Positions 1 to 8,122 of a stretch of 64,000 nt of DNA are shown here, piece after piece. Each line of letters opens with the position of its first letter. Position 1 is the first letter of the stretch. A program made the position numbers and the translations under genes. The notes below the pieces were generated by a model, which was given only the letters and a program-made list of their open reading frames with translations, made no database searches and had not been told where the DNA came from. Source of the stretch: an uncultured Roseburia sp. (GTDB taxonomy: Bacteria > Bacillota > Clostridia > Lachnospirales > Lachnospiraceae); NCBI GenBank assembly GCA_900539115.1, contig UQAQ01000009.1:28883-92882 (forward strand). The letters run 5' to 3'.

Positions 1-320
1 ATGCCTTTTGCGTAAATGAAAATGGAGCCATTGGCAAAGAGACGAACCACGCCGGTGGAATATTGGGAGGAATGAGTGACGGAAGTGATATTGTGCTGCG
101 TGCGGCATTTAAACCGACGCCGTCCGTTTTCTCGGAGCAAAAGACGGTAACGACGGAGGGAGAGGCTGTTTCTGTTGAAATCAAGGGACGCCACGATCCG
201 ATCATTGTGCCGCGGGCGGTTGTAGTTGTGGAAGCCATGACGGCGATGACTGTTTTGGATAAAATGTTTGTTGGGATGACTTCGCGCCTTGACCGCATTG
301 TGGAATTTTACCGCCGATAA
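1..320 (+). CDS. aroC: Chorismate synthase, C-terminal part (5' end outside window)
   Basis: The reading frame is open from base 3 to the stop at 318-320 and has no start in the window, so only about the last 105 residues are seen. Chorismate synthase converts 5-enolpyruvylshikimate 3-phosphate to chorismate with reduced FMN, the last step of the shikimate pathway. Family hallmarks visible are KETNHAGGILGGMSDG, FKPTPS near residue 37 of the fragment, and the C-terminal signature GRHDPIIVPRAVVVVEAM. The ending after the last helix is that of a complete C-terminus. No terminator sits directly behind it; the small gene at 382 follows after 61 bases and could be co-transcribed. Confidence 0.95.
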   Translation, partial: AFCVNENGAIGKETNHAGGILGGMSDGSDIVLRAAFKPTPSVFSEQKTVTTEGEAVSVEIKGRHDPIIVPRAVVVVEAMTAMTVLDKMFVGMTSRLDRIVEFYRR

Positions 321-381
321 TACGGGCACGCATTGGAAATTTTCTTCATAGGATAAAATAAAGCCCAAAAGGGGAAAGATC

Positions 382-504
382 ATGAAGGAAAATAGCAAGG
401 AAAAGGAACAGAGCGAATACGTTGAGGACGAAACGACTATTTATGAAGTGGATCTTGAGTGCCTGAAAGGCCGCTGCTCGCCGGAGGAGCAGGAAAGAGA
501 ATAA
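382..504 (+). CDS. Small acidic hypothetical protein (40 aa)
   Basis: ATG at 382 is preceded by AAAGGGGAAAG at a workable distance, and the frame runs 40 codons to TAA at 502-504. The product is strongly charged, with the central string YVEDETTIYEVDLECL and a C-terminal LKGRCSPEEQ containing two cysteines. It is followed within 10 bases by a good intrinsic terminator, which supports a real transcription unit ending here. I do not recognise a function. It may be a small conserved protein of Lachnospiraceae; the case rests on ribosome site, terminator and lack of any competing gene. Confidence 0.55.
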   Translation: MKENSKEKEQSEYVEDETTIYEVDLECLKGRCSPEEQERE

Positions 505-512
505 AAGAGAAA

Positions 513-543
513 AGGTGCCGCAAAGATGCGACACCTCTTTTTT
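513..543. terminator. Bidirectional intrinsic terminator
   Basis: AGGTGCCGC (513-521) pairs with GCGACACCT (528-536) with one internal mismatch, around a six-base loop. A T-run at 538-543 serves the plus strand. Read on the minus strand the same hairpin is followed by TTTTCTCTTTTATT, so it can also end the transcript of the cysteine-rich gene at 557-781. Confidence 0.8.
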
Positions 544-556
544 GAGAAAAAAAGAA

Positions 557-781
557 TTAGCAGAACCCACCGAATCCGCCGAAACCGTTATTGCCACCGC
601 AGCAGCAGAGCAAAAGCAGGATCCAGATAATGCAGCTGCAGTCACTGCCGCCACCGAATCCGCCGTTTCCTCCACAGCAGGATGTCAAGAGAAGAATGAT
701 GATGATCCATGTGCAGCAGCTGTTGTTTCCTTCATTGCAGGAGCATCCGCCGCCACAGTTTGTTGCTGATAAATCACTCAT
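557..781 (-). CDS. Small cysteine/glycine-rich hydrophobic protein (HCB-like)
   Basis: The 74-residue product starts MSDLSATNCGGGC and alternates cysteine/glycine/asparagine clusters (CGGNGGFGGG, CCCGGNNGFGGFGG) with two very hydrophobic stretches, TWIIIILLLTS at about 24-34 and IIWILLLL at about 51-58. This pattern matches small Clostridia proteins automatically named 'chorion class high-cysteine HCB protein 13'; their role is unknown. On the minus strand the ATG (781-779) is preceded by TAGGAGG at ideal spacing, and the shared terminator at 513-543 lies just behind the stop. The low-complexity DNA gives open frames on both strands, but only this one has a ribosome site. The two hydrophobic segments suggest membrane or coat association; that is inference. 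Confidence 0.75.
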   Translation of the reverse strand: MSDLSATNCGGGCSCNEGNNSCCTWIIIILLLTSCCGGNGGFGGGSDCSCIIWILLLLCCCGGNNGFGGFGGFC

Positions 782-830
782 GTTAGGTGCCTCCTAAATT
801 GTTTTACAGTATCATTTTATGTAGGAGGGC

Positions 831-859
831 TTGCCTTGTTACCAAAAATTTGATATAAT
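831..859 (+). promoter_or_regulatory. Candidate sigma-A promoter of the GH3-like lipoprotein gene
   Basis: TTGCCT (831-836) and TATAAT (854-859) are separated by 17 bases. The -10 is perfect and the -35 matches 4 of 6. It lies about 43 bases before the ATG at 902, and the gene upstream is on the other strand, so a promoter is needed here. Confidence 0.65.
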
Positions 860-901
860 ACATGCGGGTACGTAGTTTTATTGAAAACTGAGGAGAAGGA
901 A

Positions 902-2263
902 ATGAAACGGATAGTAAGTATATTTCTGGTATTGTGCCTGTGTATTACGATGTGTGGATGCAGTATTCAGAAGAAAAATGGGGCATCCGGCAGCACAGAA
1001 AATGCTTTAGATGAAGAAGATGTTTTAAAGCAGGCCGGAAAAATTTTAAAAAAAATGACCCTTGATGAAAAAATCGGTCAAATGATCCTGGTGGATCTTG
1101 ATGAATTGTCAGAAGATGGAAAACCGGTCACCAAACTGACAAAGAAGATAAAAGAAAAAATTGAGAAAAATCATATCGGTGGCGTTCTGCTTGGAAATTC
1201 CAATGTAAAGAGCGTGGAGCAGATCAAAAAGCTGACGCAGGATCTGCAGTCGATTGAGAGAATTACGCTTTACATCGGAACGGAGGAAGAAGGAGGCGGC
1301 ACCCGCTCGATCGCCGTTAACAATAAAGAGATTGATGGTACCGGTTATGTGAGCCCGGCGGACATGGGAAAAAATATGTCAGAAGATCAGCTGGAAGATA
1401 CCGGCGTTATGATTGCCAAAGAACTTAAAAAACTTGGATTTAATCTTAATCTGGCACCTTGCGCCGATGTATGGAAAGTGGAAAATATTGGCAAGGTGTC
1501 TTTGGAACAAATTCGTAATCTTGCGATGCAGGAAGTCGGTCAGGCTCCTGTAGAGCCTAAGATAAAAAAGAAAATGTCAAAAAAGAAAGCGAAGAAGCTG
1601 AAACAGAAGTATGAAAAAGAGTGCGCTTCTTATGAAAAGAAGGTGCAGGCATACATTGACCGGTATACGGTGGATGATGTGAATCAGTCCTGCTTTTCTT
1701 CGGATGAAGATGTCGTAAGTACGGCAGCGGAGGCGATGGTTGCCGGGATGAAAAGCCAGGGGATTGCGACAGCGGTCAAAACGTTTCCGGGGACAGCACC
1801 GGTGGCAAGATATCATCAGATGGTGCCTTGTCAGATTACGACGGGATTGTCCAAACTTCGGAGAGAAAACTTTTCGACATTTTCGGCTGCGATTGACGCA
1901 GGAACAAATATGATGATGGCAGGACATGTGTGGCTGACAAAAATTGACAAAGACCTTCCAGCGTCTCTGTCACCGACGATTTTGTCGGATGTGGTTCGGA
2001 AAGAACTTGGTTTTGAAGGAGTTCTGTTTACCGAAGCATTGAATGTGCCAGTCATTACCAGCCAGTATTCGCCGGAAGAAGCAGAACTGAAGGCGGTGAT
2101 CGCCGGAGCGGATATGCTGTACAACCCGGTAAATGTGGAAGAGGCAGTCTTTCATGTATCACGCGCCGTCATGTTTGGAGATATCGACGAAAAACAGGTC
2201 GATCAGGCGGTGCTTCGTATTCTTCAGGATAAAATCCAGCAAGGGATTTATCATAAAAAATAA
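902..2263 (+). CDS. GH3-family-like lipoprotein with altered catalytic motifs
   Basis: This 453-residue protein starts at ATG 902, six bases after AGGAG; an upstream TTG at 881 has no ribosome site. A signal peptide (residues 1-19) ends in a lipobox-like MCGC with Cys20, so it is probably an exported lipoprotein. The fold resembles glycoside hydrolase family 3 / NagZ: MTLDEKIGQM near 52-61, GGVLL near 93, LNLAPCADV near 182-190 and a final helix with an LRILQ-type end. The usual active-site strings are changed: DEEGGRV-like is TEEEGGGT (127-134), KHFPGHG-like is KTFPGTA (293-299), and the nucleophile motif TDAL is TEAL (377-380). A lysine-rich insertion fills about 191-260. It may be a binding protein or a modified hydrolase. 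No terminator separates it from purC 40 bases downstream. Confidence 0.75.
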   Translation: MKRIVSIFLVLCLCITMCGCSIQKKNGASGSTENALDEEDVLKQAGKILKKMTLDEKIGQMILVDLDELSEDGKPVTKLTKKIKEKIEKNHIGGVLLGNSNVKSVEQIKKLTQDLQSIERITLYIGTEEEGGGTRSIAVNNKEIDGTGYVSPADMGKNMSEDQLEDTGVMIAKELKKLGFNLNLAPCADVWKVENIGKVSLEQIRNLAMQEVGQAPVEPKIKKKMSKKKAKKLKQKYEKECASYEKKVQAYIDRYTVDDVNQSCFSSDEDVVSTAAEAMVAGMKSQGIATAVKTFPGTAPVARYHQMVPCQITTGLSKLRRENFSTFSAAIDAGTNMMMAGHVWLTKIDKDLPASLSPTILSDVVRKELGFEGVLFTEALNVPVITSQYSPEEAELKAVIAGADMLYNPVNVEEAVFHVSRAVMFGDIDEKQVDQAVLRILQDKIQQGIYHKK

Positions 2264-2302
2264 CCAATCAGTTACGCAAAAGTGTCAAAGGAGGACAAAA
2301 AA

Positions 2303-3016
2303 GTGGAAAAGAAAGAGATGCTCTATGAAGGAAAAGCAAAAAAAGTTTATGCAACAGATGTAGAAGACGTATATATCGTTGACTACAAAGATGATGCAAC
2401 CGCATTTAATGGCGAGAAAAAAGGAACGATTGTTGGAAAAGGTGTGATCAACAACCGTATGACAAACTTCTTGTTCCAGAAATTGGAAAAGGCTGGCGTT
2501 CCTACTCATTTTGTAGAAGAACTTAGTGATCGTGAAACCGCTGTTAAAAAAGTTAAAATTATCCCACTTGAGGTAATTGTCCGTAATACAGCAGCCGGAA
2601 GTTTTTCCAAACGCCTTGGTATCGAGGAAGGAAAGAAACTTCTCTGCCCTACCTTGGAATTTAGTTACAAAGATGATGCGTTGGGAGATCCGCTCATCAA
2701 TGATTATTTTGCAAAAGCAATCGGCATTGCAACACAGGAAGATATTGATACAATTACAAAATATGCCTTTATGGTGAATGATTTCCTTTGCGATTTCTTT
2801 AAAGACTGTGGTATCGAATTGATCGATTTCAAGATTGAATTTGGTAAGACAAGTGATGGAACCATTATTCTGGCAGATGAAATTTCTCCGGATACTTGTC
2901 GTTTCTGGGACATCAAAACCAGAGAAAAATTGGATAAAGACCGTTTCCGCCGTGATCTTGGTGGCGTAGAAGACGCTTACAATGAAGTGGCAAAACGAAT
3001 CGGATTGACAAAATAA
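2303..3016 (+). CDS. purC: Phosphoribosylaminoimidazole-succinocarboxamide synthase
   Basis: SAICAR synthetase joins aspartate to CAIR using ATP, a step of purine synthesis in the cytoplasm. The best start is GTG 2303, eight bases after AAAGGAGG (2288-2294), giving 237 residues, the usual size. Family strings are LYEGKAKKVY at the N-terminus, EVIVRNTAAGS near residue 91, LIDFKIEFG and LADEISPDTCRFWD near the C-terminus. purF begins 15 bases after the stop, so the two are co-transcribed. An earlier in-frame start at 2282 would overlap the ribosome site and is unlikely. Confidence 0.97.
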   Translation: MEKKEMLYEGKAKKVYATDVEDVYIVDYKDDATAFNGEKKGTIVGKGVINNRMTNFLFQKLEKAGVPTHFVEELSDRETAVKKVKIIPLEVIVRNTAAGSFSKRLGIEEGKKLLCPTLEFSYKDDALGDPLINDYFAKAIGIATQEDIDTITKYAFMVNDFLCDFFKDCGIELIDFKIEFGKTSDGTIILADEISPDTCRFWDIKTREKLDKDRFRRDLGGVEDAYNEVAKRIGLTK

Positions 3017-3031
3017 GGAAAGGACAGGCAG

Positions 3032-4468
3032 ATGAATTCCGAGTACGAACAATATAAAATGGATGGACTTCACGAAGAATGTGGAGTATTTGGTATGTAT
3101 GATCTGGATGGAGGGGATGTAGCCTCCTCCATCTATTATGGGTTATTTTCGTTACAGCATCGCGGGCAGGAAAGCTGTGGTATCGCCGTCAGTGATACCA
3201 ACGGACCGAAGCGCAAGGTCGATGTTCAAAAAGGAATGGGGCTTGTCAATGAAGTATTTGACGAAGAGAACTTGTCAAAATTGAAAGGAAATATTGGAGT
3301 AGGTCATGTGCGATATTCGACAGCAGGGGCAAGTAACAGCCAAAATGTGCAGCCGCTTGTGCTCAACTATGTCAAAGGTACACTTATGCTTGCTCACAAT
3401 GGAAATCTGGTCAACGCGCATAAACTGCGTGAAGAGATGGAATATAGCGGAGCTATTTTCCACACAACGATCGATACGGAAGTGATCGCGTATCTGATCG
3501 CGCGCGAACGCCTTCATACGCCGACGGCAGAGGAGGCAGTAAAAAATGCGATGATGAAATTGCAGGGAGCGTATTCCCTAATCATCTCGAGTCCGCGTAA
3601 ACTGATCGGGGCAAGAGATCCCTATGGATTCCGCCCATTGGTTATCGGAAAACGAGACAACAGTTATATTCTGGCGTCCGAGACATGTGCCTTGGATGCA
3701 GTCGATGCGGAATTTGTGCGAGATGTGAAACCGGGCGAGATCGTAATGCTTGATAAGGACGGCATCCAGTCGGATGAGACGCTTTGCAATAAGCATTCAG
3801 CAAAATGTATCTTTGAATACATTTATTTCGCAAGACCTGACAGTTATTTCGATGGCGTCAGCGTCTACAATAGTAGAATAATGGCTGGAAAAATTCTGGC
3901 ACAGATGCATCCGGCAGATGCGGATATCGTGGTCGGTGTACCGGAATCCGGAAATGTCGCTGCCATGGGATTTGCATTGCAATCCGGAATCCCATACGGA
4001 ACGGCATTTATCAAAAACAGTTATGTCGGACGTACGTTTATTAAACCAAAGCAGTCCGCCAGAGAATCCAGCGTAAAGATCAAATTGAACGTATTAAAAG
4101 AAGTGGTTCGCGGCAAACGCGTCGTCATGGTCGATGATTCCATTGTGCGTGGTACGACAAGTGAGCGAATCGTCAGAATGTTAAAGAATGCCGGAGCCAA
4201 AGAGGTGCATGTGCGAATTAGTTCACCGCCGTTTTTGTATCCGTGCTATTTCGGAACGGATGTGCCAAGCTGTGACCAGCTGATCGCACACAACAACACG
4301 GTAGAGCAGATCTGCAAGATGATTGGCGCAGATTCCCTCGGTTATCTGGACGGAGAACGTCTGGACGAACTGATCGAAGGGGATCATGGATACTGCGACG
4401 CCTGCTTTTCCGGAAATTATCCGGTAGAACCGCCGCAGGAAGATATTCGCGGTGAGTATGAACAATAA
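3032..4468 (+). CDS. purF: Amidophosphoribosyltransferase
   Basis: Glutamine PRPP amidotransferase catalyses the first committed step of purine synthesis. The 478-residue product has a short propeptide before CGVFG (Cys at about residue 17), the N-terminal nucleophile of the glutaminase domain after processing, then LQHRGQES and GHVRYST. The PRPP site is VVMVDDSIVRGTTS near 364-377. Cysteines in CIFEYIYF, PFLYPCYF and GYCDAC fit the iron-sulfur-containing Bacillus-type enzyme. ATG 3032 follows AAGGAAAGG. It forms an operon with purC; a 127-base gap containing an inverted repeat separates it from purB. Confidence 0.97.
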   Translation: MNSEYEQYKMDGLHEECGVFGMYDLDGGDVASSIYYGLFSLQHRGQESCGIAVSDTNGPKRKVDVQKGMGLVNEVFDEENLSKLKGNIGVGHVRYSTAGASNSQNVQPLVLNYVKGTLMLAHNGNLVNAHKLREEMEYSGAIFHTTIDTEVIAYLIARERLHTPTAEEAVKNAMMKLQGAYSLIISSPRKLIGARDPYGFRPLVIGKRDNSYILASETCALDAVDAEFVRDVKPGEIVMLDKDGIQSDETLCNKHSAKCIFEYIYFARPDSYFDGVSVYNSRIMAGKILAQMHPADADIVVGVPESGNVAAMGFALQSGIPYGTAFIKNSYVGRTFIKPKQSARESSVKIKLNVLKEVVRGKRVVMVDDSIVRGTTSERIVRMLKNAGAKEVHVRISSPPFLYPCYFGTDVPSCDQLIAHNNTVEQICKMIGADSLGYLDGERLDELIEGDHGYCDACFSGNYPVEPPQEDIRGEYEQ

Positions 4469-4480
4469 AGGTTACGATTC

Positions 4481-4557
4481 CGGGCTTGTGCGTGAAAGAG
4501 CAGCGAGTCGTCGTGCTTGCACGAAAGAATTGCTGTTCTTTTGTGTACAATTGCCCG
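4481..4557. repeat. Imperfect inverted repeat with internal GC-rich hairpin between purF and purB
   Basis: CGGGC at 4481-4485 and GCCCG at 4553-4557 start imperfect arms that can pair over roughly 25 bases; GAGCAGC and GCTGTTC lie near the inner ends. The centre holds the palindrome CGTGCTTGCACG (4512-4523). The 20-mer CGTCGTGCTTGCACGAAAGA (4509-4528) recurs with one mismatch, inverted, inside the element at 61011-61199. It could be a dispersed small repeat or a transcript-level structure between purine genes; there is no T-run, so it is not a typical terminator. Confidence 0.55.
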
Positions 4558-4594
4558 AAGTTGCTAATAACATAAGTAAGAAAGGAACTATACT

Positions 4595-6049
4595 ATGAGC
4601 ACAGACAGATATACAAGTCCGTTGTCTGAACGTTATTCCAGTAAGGAAATGCAGTACATTTTCTCACAGGATATGAAATTTTCCACATGGAGAAAATTGT
4701 GGATTGCCCTGGCAGAAACGGAAAAAGAACTGGGATTGAAAGATGCCGACGGAAATCCACGTATCACAGATGAGCAGATTGAGGAATTGAAATCTCACAT
4801 CTATGATATCAATTATGATGTGGCAAAAGCCCGTGAAAAGGAAGTGCGCCACGATGTAATGAGCCATGTGTATGCGTATGGACAACAGTGTCCGAAAGCT
4901 GCCGGAATCATTCACCTTGGGGCAACATCCTGTTATGTCGGAGATAACACAGACGTTATCATTATGACTGAAGGATTGAAACTGGTTAAGAAGAAATTGG
5001 TCAATGTTATCGACGAACTTTCGAAGTTCGCGATGAAATACAAAGACCTTCCGACGCTTGCTTTTACGCATTTTCAGCCGGCACAGCCGACGACCGTCGG
5101 AAAACGTGCGACACTTTGGATGCAGGAACTTGTGATGGATCTGGAAGATTTGGATCATGTACTTTCCCATATGAAACTTCTTGGTTCCAAGGGAACGACC
5201 GGAACTCAGGCAAGTTTCCTCGAATTGTTCGAGGGCGACGAAGAGGCTTGTAAAAAAGCAGATAAAATGATCGCTGAAAAAATGGGATTTGATGCCTGCT
5301 TCCCGGTATCCGGACAGACCTATTCCCGTAAACTGGATACTCGCGTGTGCAATGTTCTTGCCGGAATTGCAGCAAGTGCTCATAAGTTCTCGAATGATAT
5401 CCGTCTGCTTCAGCATTTGAAAGAAGTAGAGGAACCATTTGAAAAGAGTCAGATCGGTTCATCCGCGATGGCATACAAGAGAAATCCGATGCGAAGCGAG
5501 CGAATCGCCTCTCTTTCCCGGTATGTGATGATCGATGTGCTGAATCCTGCCATCACGTCTGCCACACAGTGGTTTGAGAGAACATTGGATGATTCCGCAA
5601 ACAAACGTCTGAGCGTAGCGGAAGCATTTTTGACAATCGACGGCGTGCTGGATCTTTACCTCAATGTCGTAGATGGTTTGGTTGTTTACGAAAAAGTAAT
5701 TACCAAACGCCTGATGTCAGAACTTCCGTTTATGGCAACCGAAAACATCATGATGGATGCTGTAAAAGCCGGTGGAAACCGTCAGGAACTGCACGAGAAG
5801 ATTCGTACACTTTCGATGGAAGCAGGACGCAACGTCAAAGAGCGCGGATTGGAAAACAATCTGCTTGAACTGATCGCGGCAGATGATGAATTCCCGATGA
5901 CATTGGAAGAACTGCAGAAGACAATGGATCCAAGCAAGTACGTGGGACGTGCACCGAGCCAGGTGGTTGAATTTATGAACGATGTGATTCAGCCAATTTT
6001 GGACGAAAACAAAGAACTGCTTGGTGTAAAAGCGGAGATTAATGTATAA
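4595..6049 (+). CDS. purB: Adenylosuccinate lyase
   Basis: The enzyme cleaves SAICAR and adenylosuccinate, releasing fumarate, in purine and AMP synthesis. The product is 484 residues, in the range of the longer PurB subgroup. The fumarase/ASL signature is present as GSSAMAYKRNPMRSE near residues 288-302, with HLGATSCYVGDN near 107-118 and TLAFTHFQPAQPTT near 152-165. ATG 4595 is preceded by AAGAAAGGAAC. An intrinsic terminator follows at 6109, so the transcript probably ends there and purA has its own promoter. Confidence 0.97.
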   Translation: MSTDRYTSPLSERYSSKEMQYIFSQDMKFSTWRKLWIALAETEKELGLKDADGNPRITDEQIEELKSHIYDINYDVAKAREKEVRHDVMSHVYAYGQQCPKAAGIIHLGATSCYVGDNTDVIIMTEGLKLVKKKLVNVIDELSKFAMKYKDLPTLAFTHFQPAQPTTVGKRATLWMQELVMDLEDLDHVLSHMKLLGSKGTTGTQASFLELFEGDEEACKKADKMIAEKMGFDACFPVSGQTYSRKLDTRVCNVLAGIAASAHKFSNDIRLLQHLKEVEEPFEKSQIGSSAMAYKRNPMRSERIASLSRYVMIDVLNPAITSATQWFERTLDDSANKRLSVAEAFLTIDGVLDLYLNVVDGLVVYEKVITKRLMSELPFMATENIMMDAVKAGGNRQELHEKIRTLSMEAGRNVKERGLENNLLELIAADDEFPMTLEELQKTMDPSKYVGRAPSQVVEFMNDVIQPILDENKELLGVKAEINV

Positions 6050-6108
6050 GGAACTATTCAGGACTTCTGTTAAGAAAGTCAAAATAAAGAAATAAAACTT
6101 TGCTTGAA

Positions 6109-6147
6109 AACAAGGGAGCTGTGTAAAAGAGGTTCCCTTGTTTTTTT
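6109..6147 (+). terminator. Intrinsic terminator after purB
   Basis: AACAAGGGA (6109-6117) pairs with TCCCTTGTT (6134-6142), followed by a run of seven T at 6141-6147. It lies 60 bases beyond the purB stop. Confidence 0.85.
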
Positions 6148-6207
6148 GTTTGTGTATTATGGGAGCGTTATGATGAAGGTCGTTTTAAAAAGAAATTTTC
6201 TTTGCAC

Positions 6208-6236
6208 TTGCAAACCTATGGAAAATCATATATAAT
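6208..6236 (+). promoter_or_regulatory. Sigma-A promoter of purA with a leader hairpin
   Basis: TTGCAA (6208-6213), a 17-base spacer and TATAAT (6231-6236) form a near-consensus promoter. The predicted leader contains TTGTATGC...GCATACAA (about 6240-6261), an eight-base-pair hairpin, before the AAGGAGG ribosome site. The hairpin has no T-run, so it is not an evident terminator. Confidence 0.75.
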
Positions 6237-6300
6237 AAGATTGTATGCGTCTTGGCATACAAAAAAAGGTGAAAAACGTGAGTTTAAGGAGGAATGGCTA

Positions 6301-7575
6301 ATGGTAACAGCAGTTGTAGGAGCCAATTGGGGAGACGAAGGAAAAGGGAAGATTACCGATATGCTGGGCGAAGAGTCCGATATCATTGTACGTTTTCAGG
6401 GAGGCAGCAATGCCGGACATACGATCGTAAATGATTATGGGAAATTTGCATTACATATCCTTCCATCCGGTGTGTTCTATGATCATACCACAAGCATTAT
6501 TGGAAATGGAGTGGCATTAAATATTCCGGATCTGTTCCGCGAGATTAATGACATTGTAAACCAGGGAGTACCGAAACCGAAGATTTTGGTGTCGGATCGT
6601 GCTCAAATTGTAATGCCTTACCACGTGCTGTTTGATCAATATGAGGAAGAGCGTCTGGCTGGAAAGTCATTTGGCTCTACGAAATCAGGAATTGCGCCAT
6701 TCTATTCTGATAAATATGCGAAAGTCGGTGTACAGGTTTCTGAATTGTTCGACGAAGAAGCACTTCGTGAAAAAATCGAGGGAATTTGTGTACAGAAAAA
6801 TGTGATCTTAGAGCATCTCTATCACAAACCGGCTTTGAATGTTGACGAGTTGATGAAGACTTTGGCAGAGTACCGTGATATGGTAGCGCCTTATGTATGC
6901 GACGTATCAGCTTATCTTTATGAAGCAAGACAGCAGGGGAAACGTATCCTGTTAGAGGGTCAGCTTGGATCCTTGAAAGATCCGGACCACGGAATCTATC
7001 CGATGGTTACTTCATCGTCTACGCTTGCTGCGTATGGAGCAATTGGAGCAGGAATCCCTCCATATGAAATCGGACGTATTGTAACCGTTGTAAAGGCATA
7101 TTCCAGTGCCGTTGGAGCCGGAGAATTTGTCAGTGAGATCTTTGGTGATGAAGCCGATGAACTTCGCCGCCGCGGTGGTGATGGTGGAGAATACGGAGCT
7201 ACGACAGGCCGTCCACGCCGTATGGGATGGTTTGATGCGGTAGCAAGCCGTTATGGATGCCGTATTCAGGGTGCGACAGAAGTGGCACTTACTGTACTTG
7301 ATGTACTTGGTTATCTTGATGAACTTCCAATTTGCGTTGGATATGAGATTGACGGAAAAGTGACAAAGGACTTCCCGACGACAAGAGAACTTAAAAAAGC
7401 CAAACCGGTTTATGAAGTGCTTCCGGGCTGGAAAGAAGAGATCCGCGGTATTACAGAGTATGATAAACTTCCGGAGAATTGCCGCAAATATATCGAATTT
7501 ATTGAAAAAGAACTTGGCGTGCCGATCAAGATGGTATCAAATGGACCGGGACGACATGAAATCATATATCGCTGA
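6301..7575 (+). CDS. purA: Adenylosuccinate synthetase
   Basis: PurA joins IMP and aspartate with GTP to make adenylosuccinate, the first step to AMP. ATG 6301 is eight bases after AAGGAGG (6287-6293); longer in-frame versions upstream run through the promoter and are not real. The 424-residue product has the GTP-site string GANWGDEGKGKI (residues 7-18), the catalytic Asp in GDEGKGK, GGSNAGHTI near 36-44, LEGQLGSLKDPDHGIYP near 217-233 and a GATTGRPRRMGWFD block near 300. It starts a separate transcription unit from purB. A hairpin at 7586 follows the stop. Confidence 0.97.
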   Translation: MVTAVVGANWGDEGKGKITDMLGEESDIIVRFQGGSNAGHTIVNDYGKFALHILPSGVFYDHTTSIIGNGVALNIPDLFREINDIVNQGVPKPKILVSDRAQIVMPYHVLFDQYEEERLAGKSFGSTKSGIAPFYSDKYAKVGVQVSELFDEEALREKIEGICVQKNVILEHLYHKPALNVDELMKTLAEYRDMVAPYVCDVSAYLYEARQQGKRILLEGQLGSLKDPDHGIYPMVTSSSTLAAYGAIGAGIPPYEIGRIVTVVKAYSSAVGAGEFVSEIFGDEADELRRRGGDGGEYGATTGRPRRMGWFDAVASRYGCRIQGATEVALTVLDVLGYLDELPICVGYEIDGKVTKDFPTTRELKKAKPVYEVLPGWKEEIRGITEYDKLPENCRKYIEFIEKELGVPIKMVSNGPGRHEIIYR

Positions 7576-7585
7576 TGAATATGGA

Positions 7586-7624
7586 AAAGAATGGAAATCA
7601 GGAAAAACTTGGTTTCCATTCTTT
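7586..7624 (+). terminator. Strong hairpin behind purA, possible weak terminator
   Basis: AAAGAATGGAAA (7586-7597) and TTTCCATTCTTT (7613-7624) form a perfect 12-base-pair stem. The T-stretch is only the end of the stem itself, so read-through into the antiporter operon 25 bases later is likely. Confidence 0.55.
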
Positions 7625-7648
7625 GCATAAAGCGAGGATGGAGAAGAC

Positions 7649-8122
7649 ATGTTTTTGGTATTTTTTATATTTTGGGTTGTGTTGAATGGCAAAATAAATG
7701 GGGAAATTGCGGCATTTGGTGTAGTGATCGCGCTTGCTGTATTTTTGTTTTGCTGTAAATTTTTGGAATATTCCGTAAAGAAAGACATAGCAGTTTGCAA
7801 GGTTTCCGGCCTTGCTGTTTGCTATGTTTTTTTGCTGCTTTGGGAAATTATCAAAGCCAATGTGGGAGTCATGCGGTTTGTCTACAATGAAAGAGAAGAA
7901 GTCGAACCATGTGTAGTAGAGATGGAAACGCCGTTCGAGATTAACTGTCTCAATGTGATCCTGGCAGATTCCATCACACTGACACCGGGAACGATAACGG
8001 TAGAACTGACAGAGAATAAATTCACGATTCACAGCCTTGACCAAACGATGGCAGAGGGAATGGAAGATTCCTCATTTGTACAGTTATTGAGAAAGATTGA
8101 ACGGGAGGTGAAGGCATGTTGA
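7649..8122 (+). CDS. mrpE: Mrp antiporter subunit E
   Basis: MrpE/MnhE is a small membrane subunit of the multi-subunit cation/proton antiporter. The 157-residue product has two or three hydrophobic segments at the N-terminus (FLVFFIFWVVLNG near 2-14; a segment near 20-38; VCYVFLLLWEIIKANV near 58-73), then a soluble domain with LADSITLTPGTITVEL near 105-120, the MrpE hallmark. It opens a tightly packed ten-gene operon; its last bases overlap mrpF by seven. Confidence 0.9.
   Translation: MFLVFFIFWVVLNGKINGEIAAFGVVIALAVFLFCCKFLEYSVKKDIAVCKVSGLAVCYVFLLLWEIIKANVGVMRFVYNEREEVEPCVVEMETPFEINCLNVILADSITLTPGTITVELTENKFTIHSLDQTMAEGMEDSSFVQLLRKIEREVKAC

Noticed and set aside
515..797. Plus-strand open frames opposite the cysteine-rich gene
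   Set aside because: They begin inside the terminator or have no ribosome site; the minus-strand frame has both a ribosome site and a terminator and a family-like sequence.
2285..3073. 262-codon minus-strand frame opposite purC
   Set aside because: It is the shadow of purC; the plus-strand protein is an unmistakable SAICAR synthetase.
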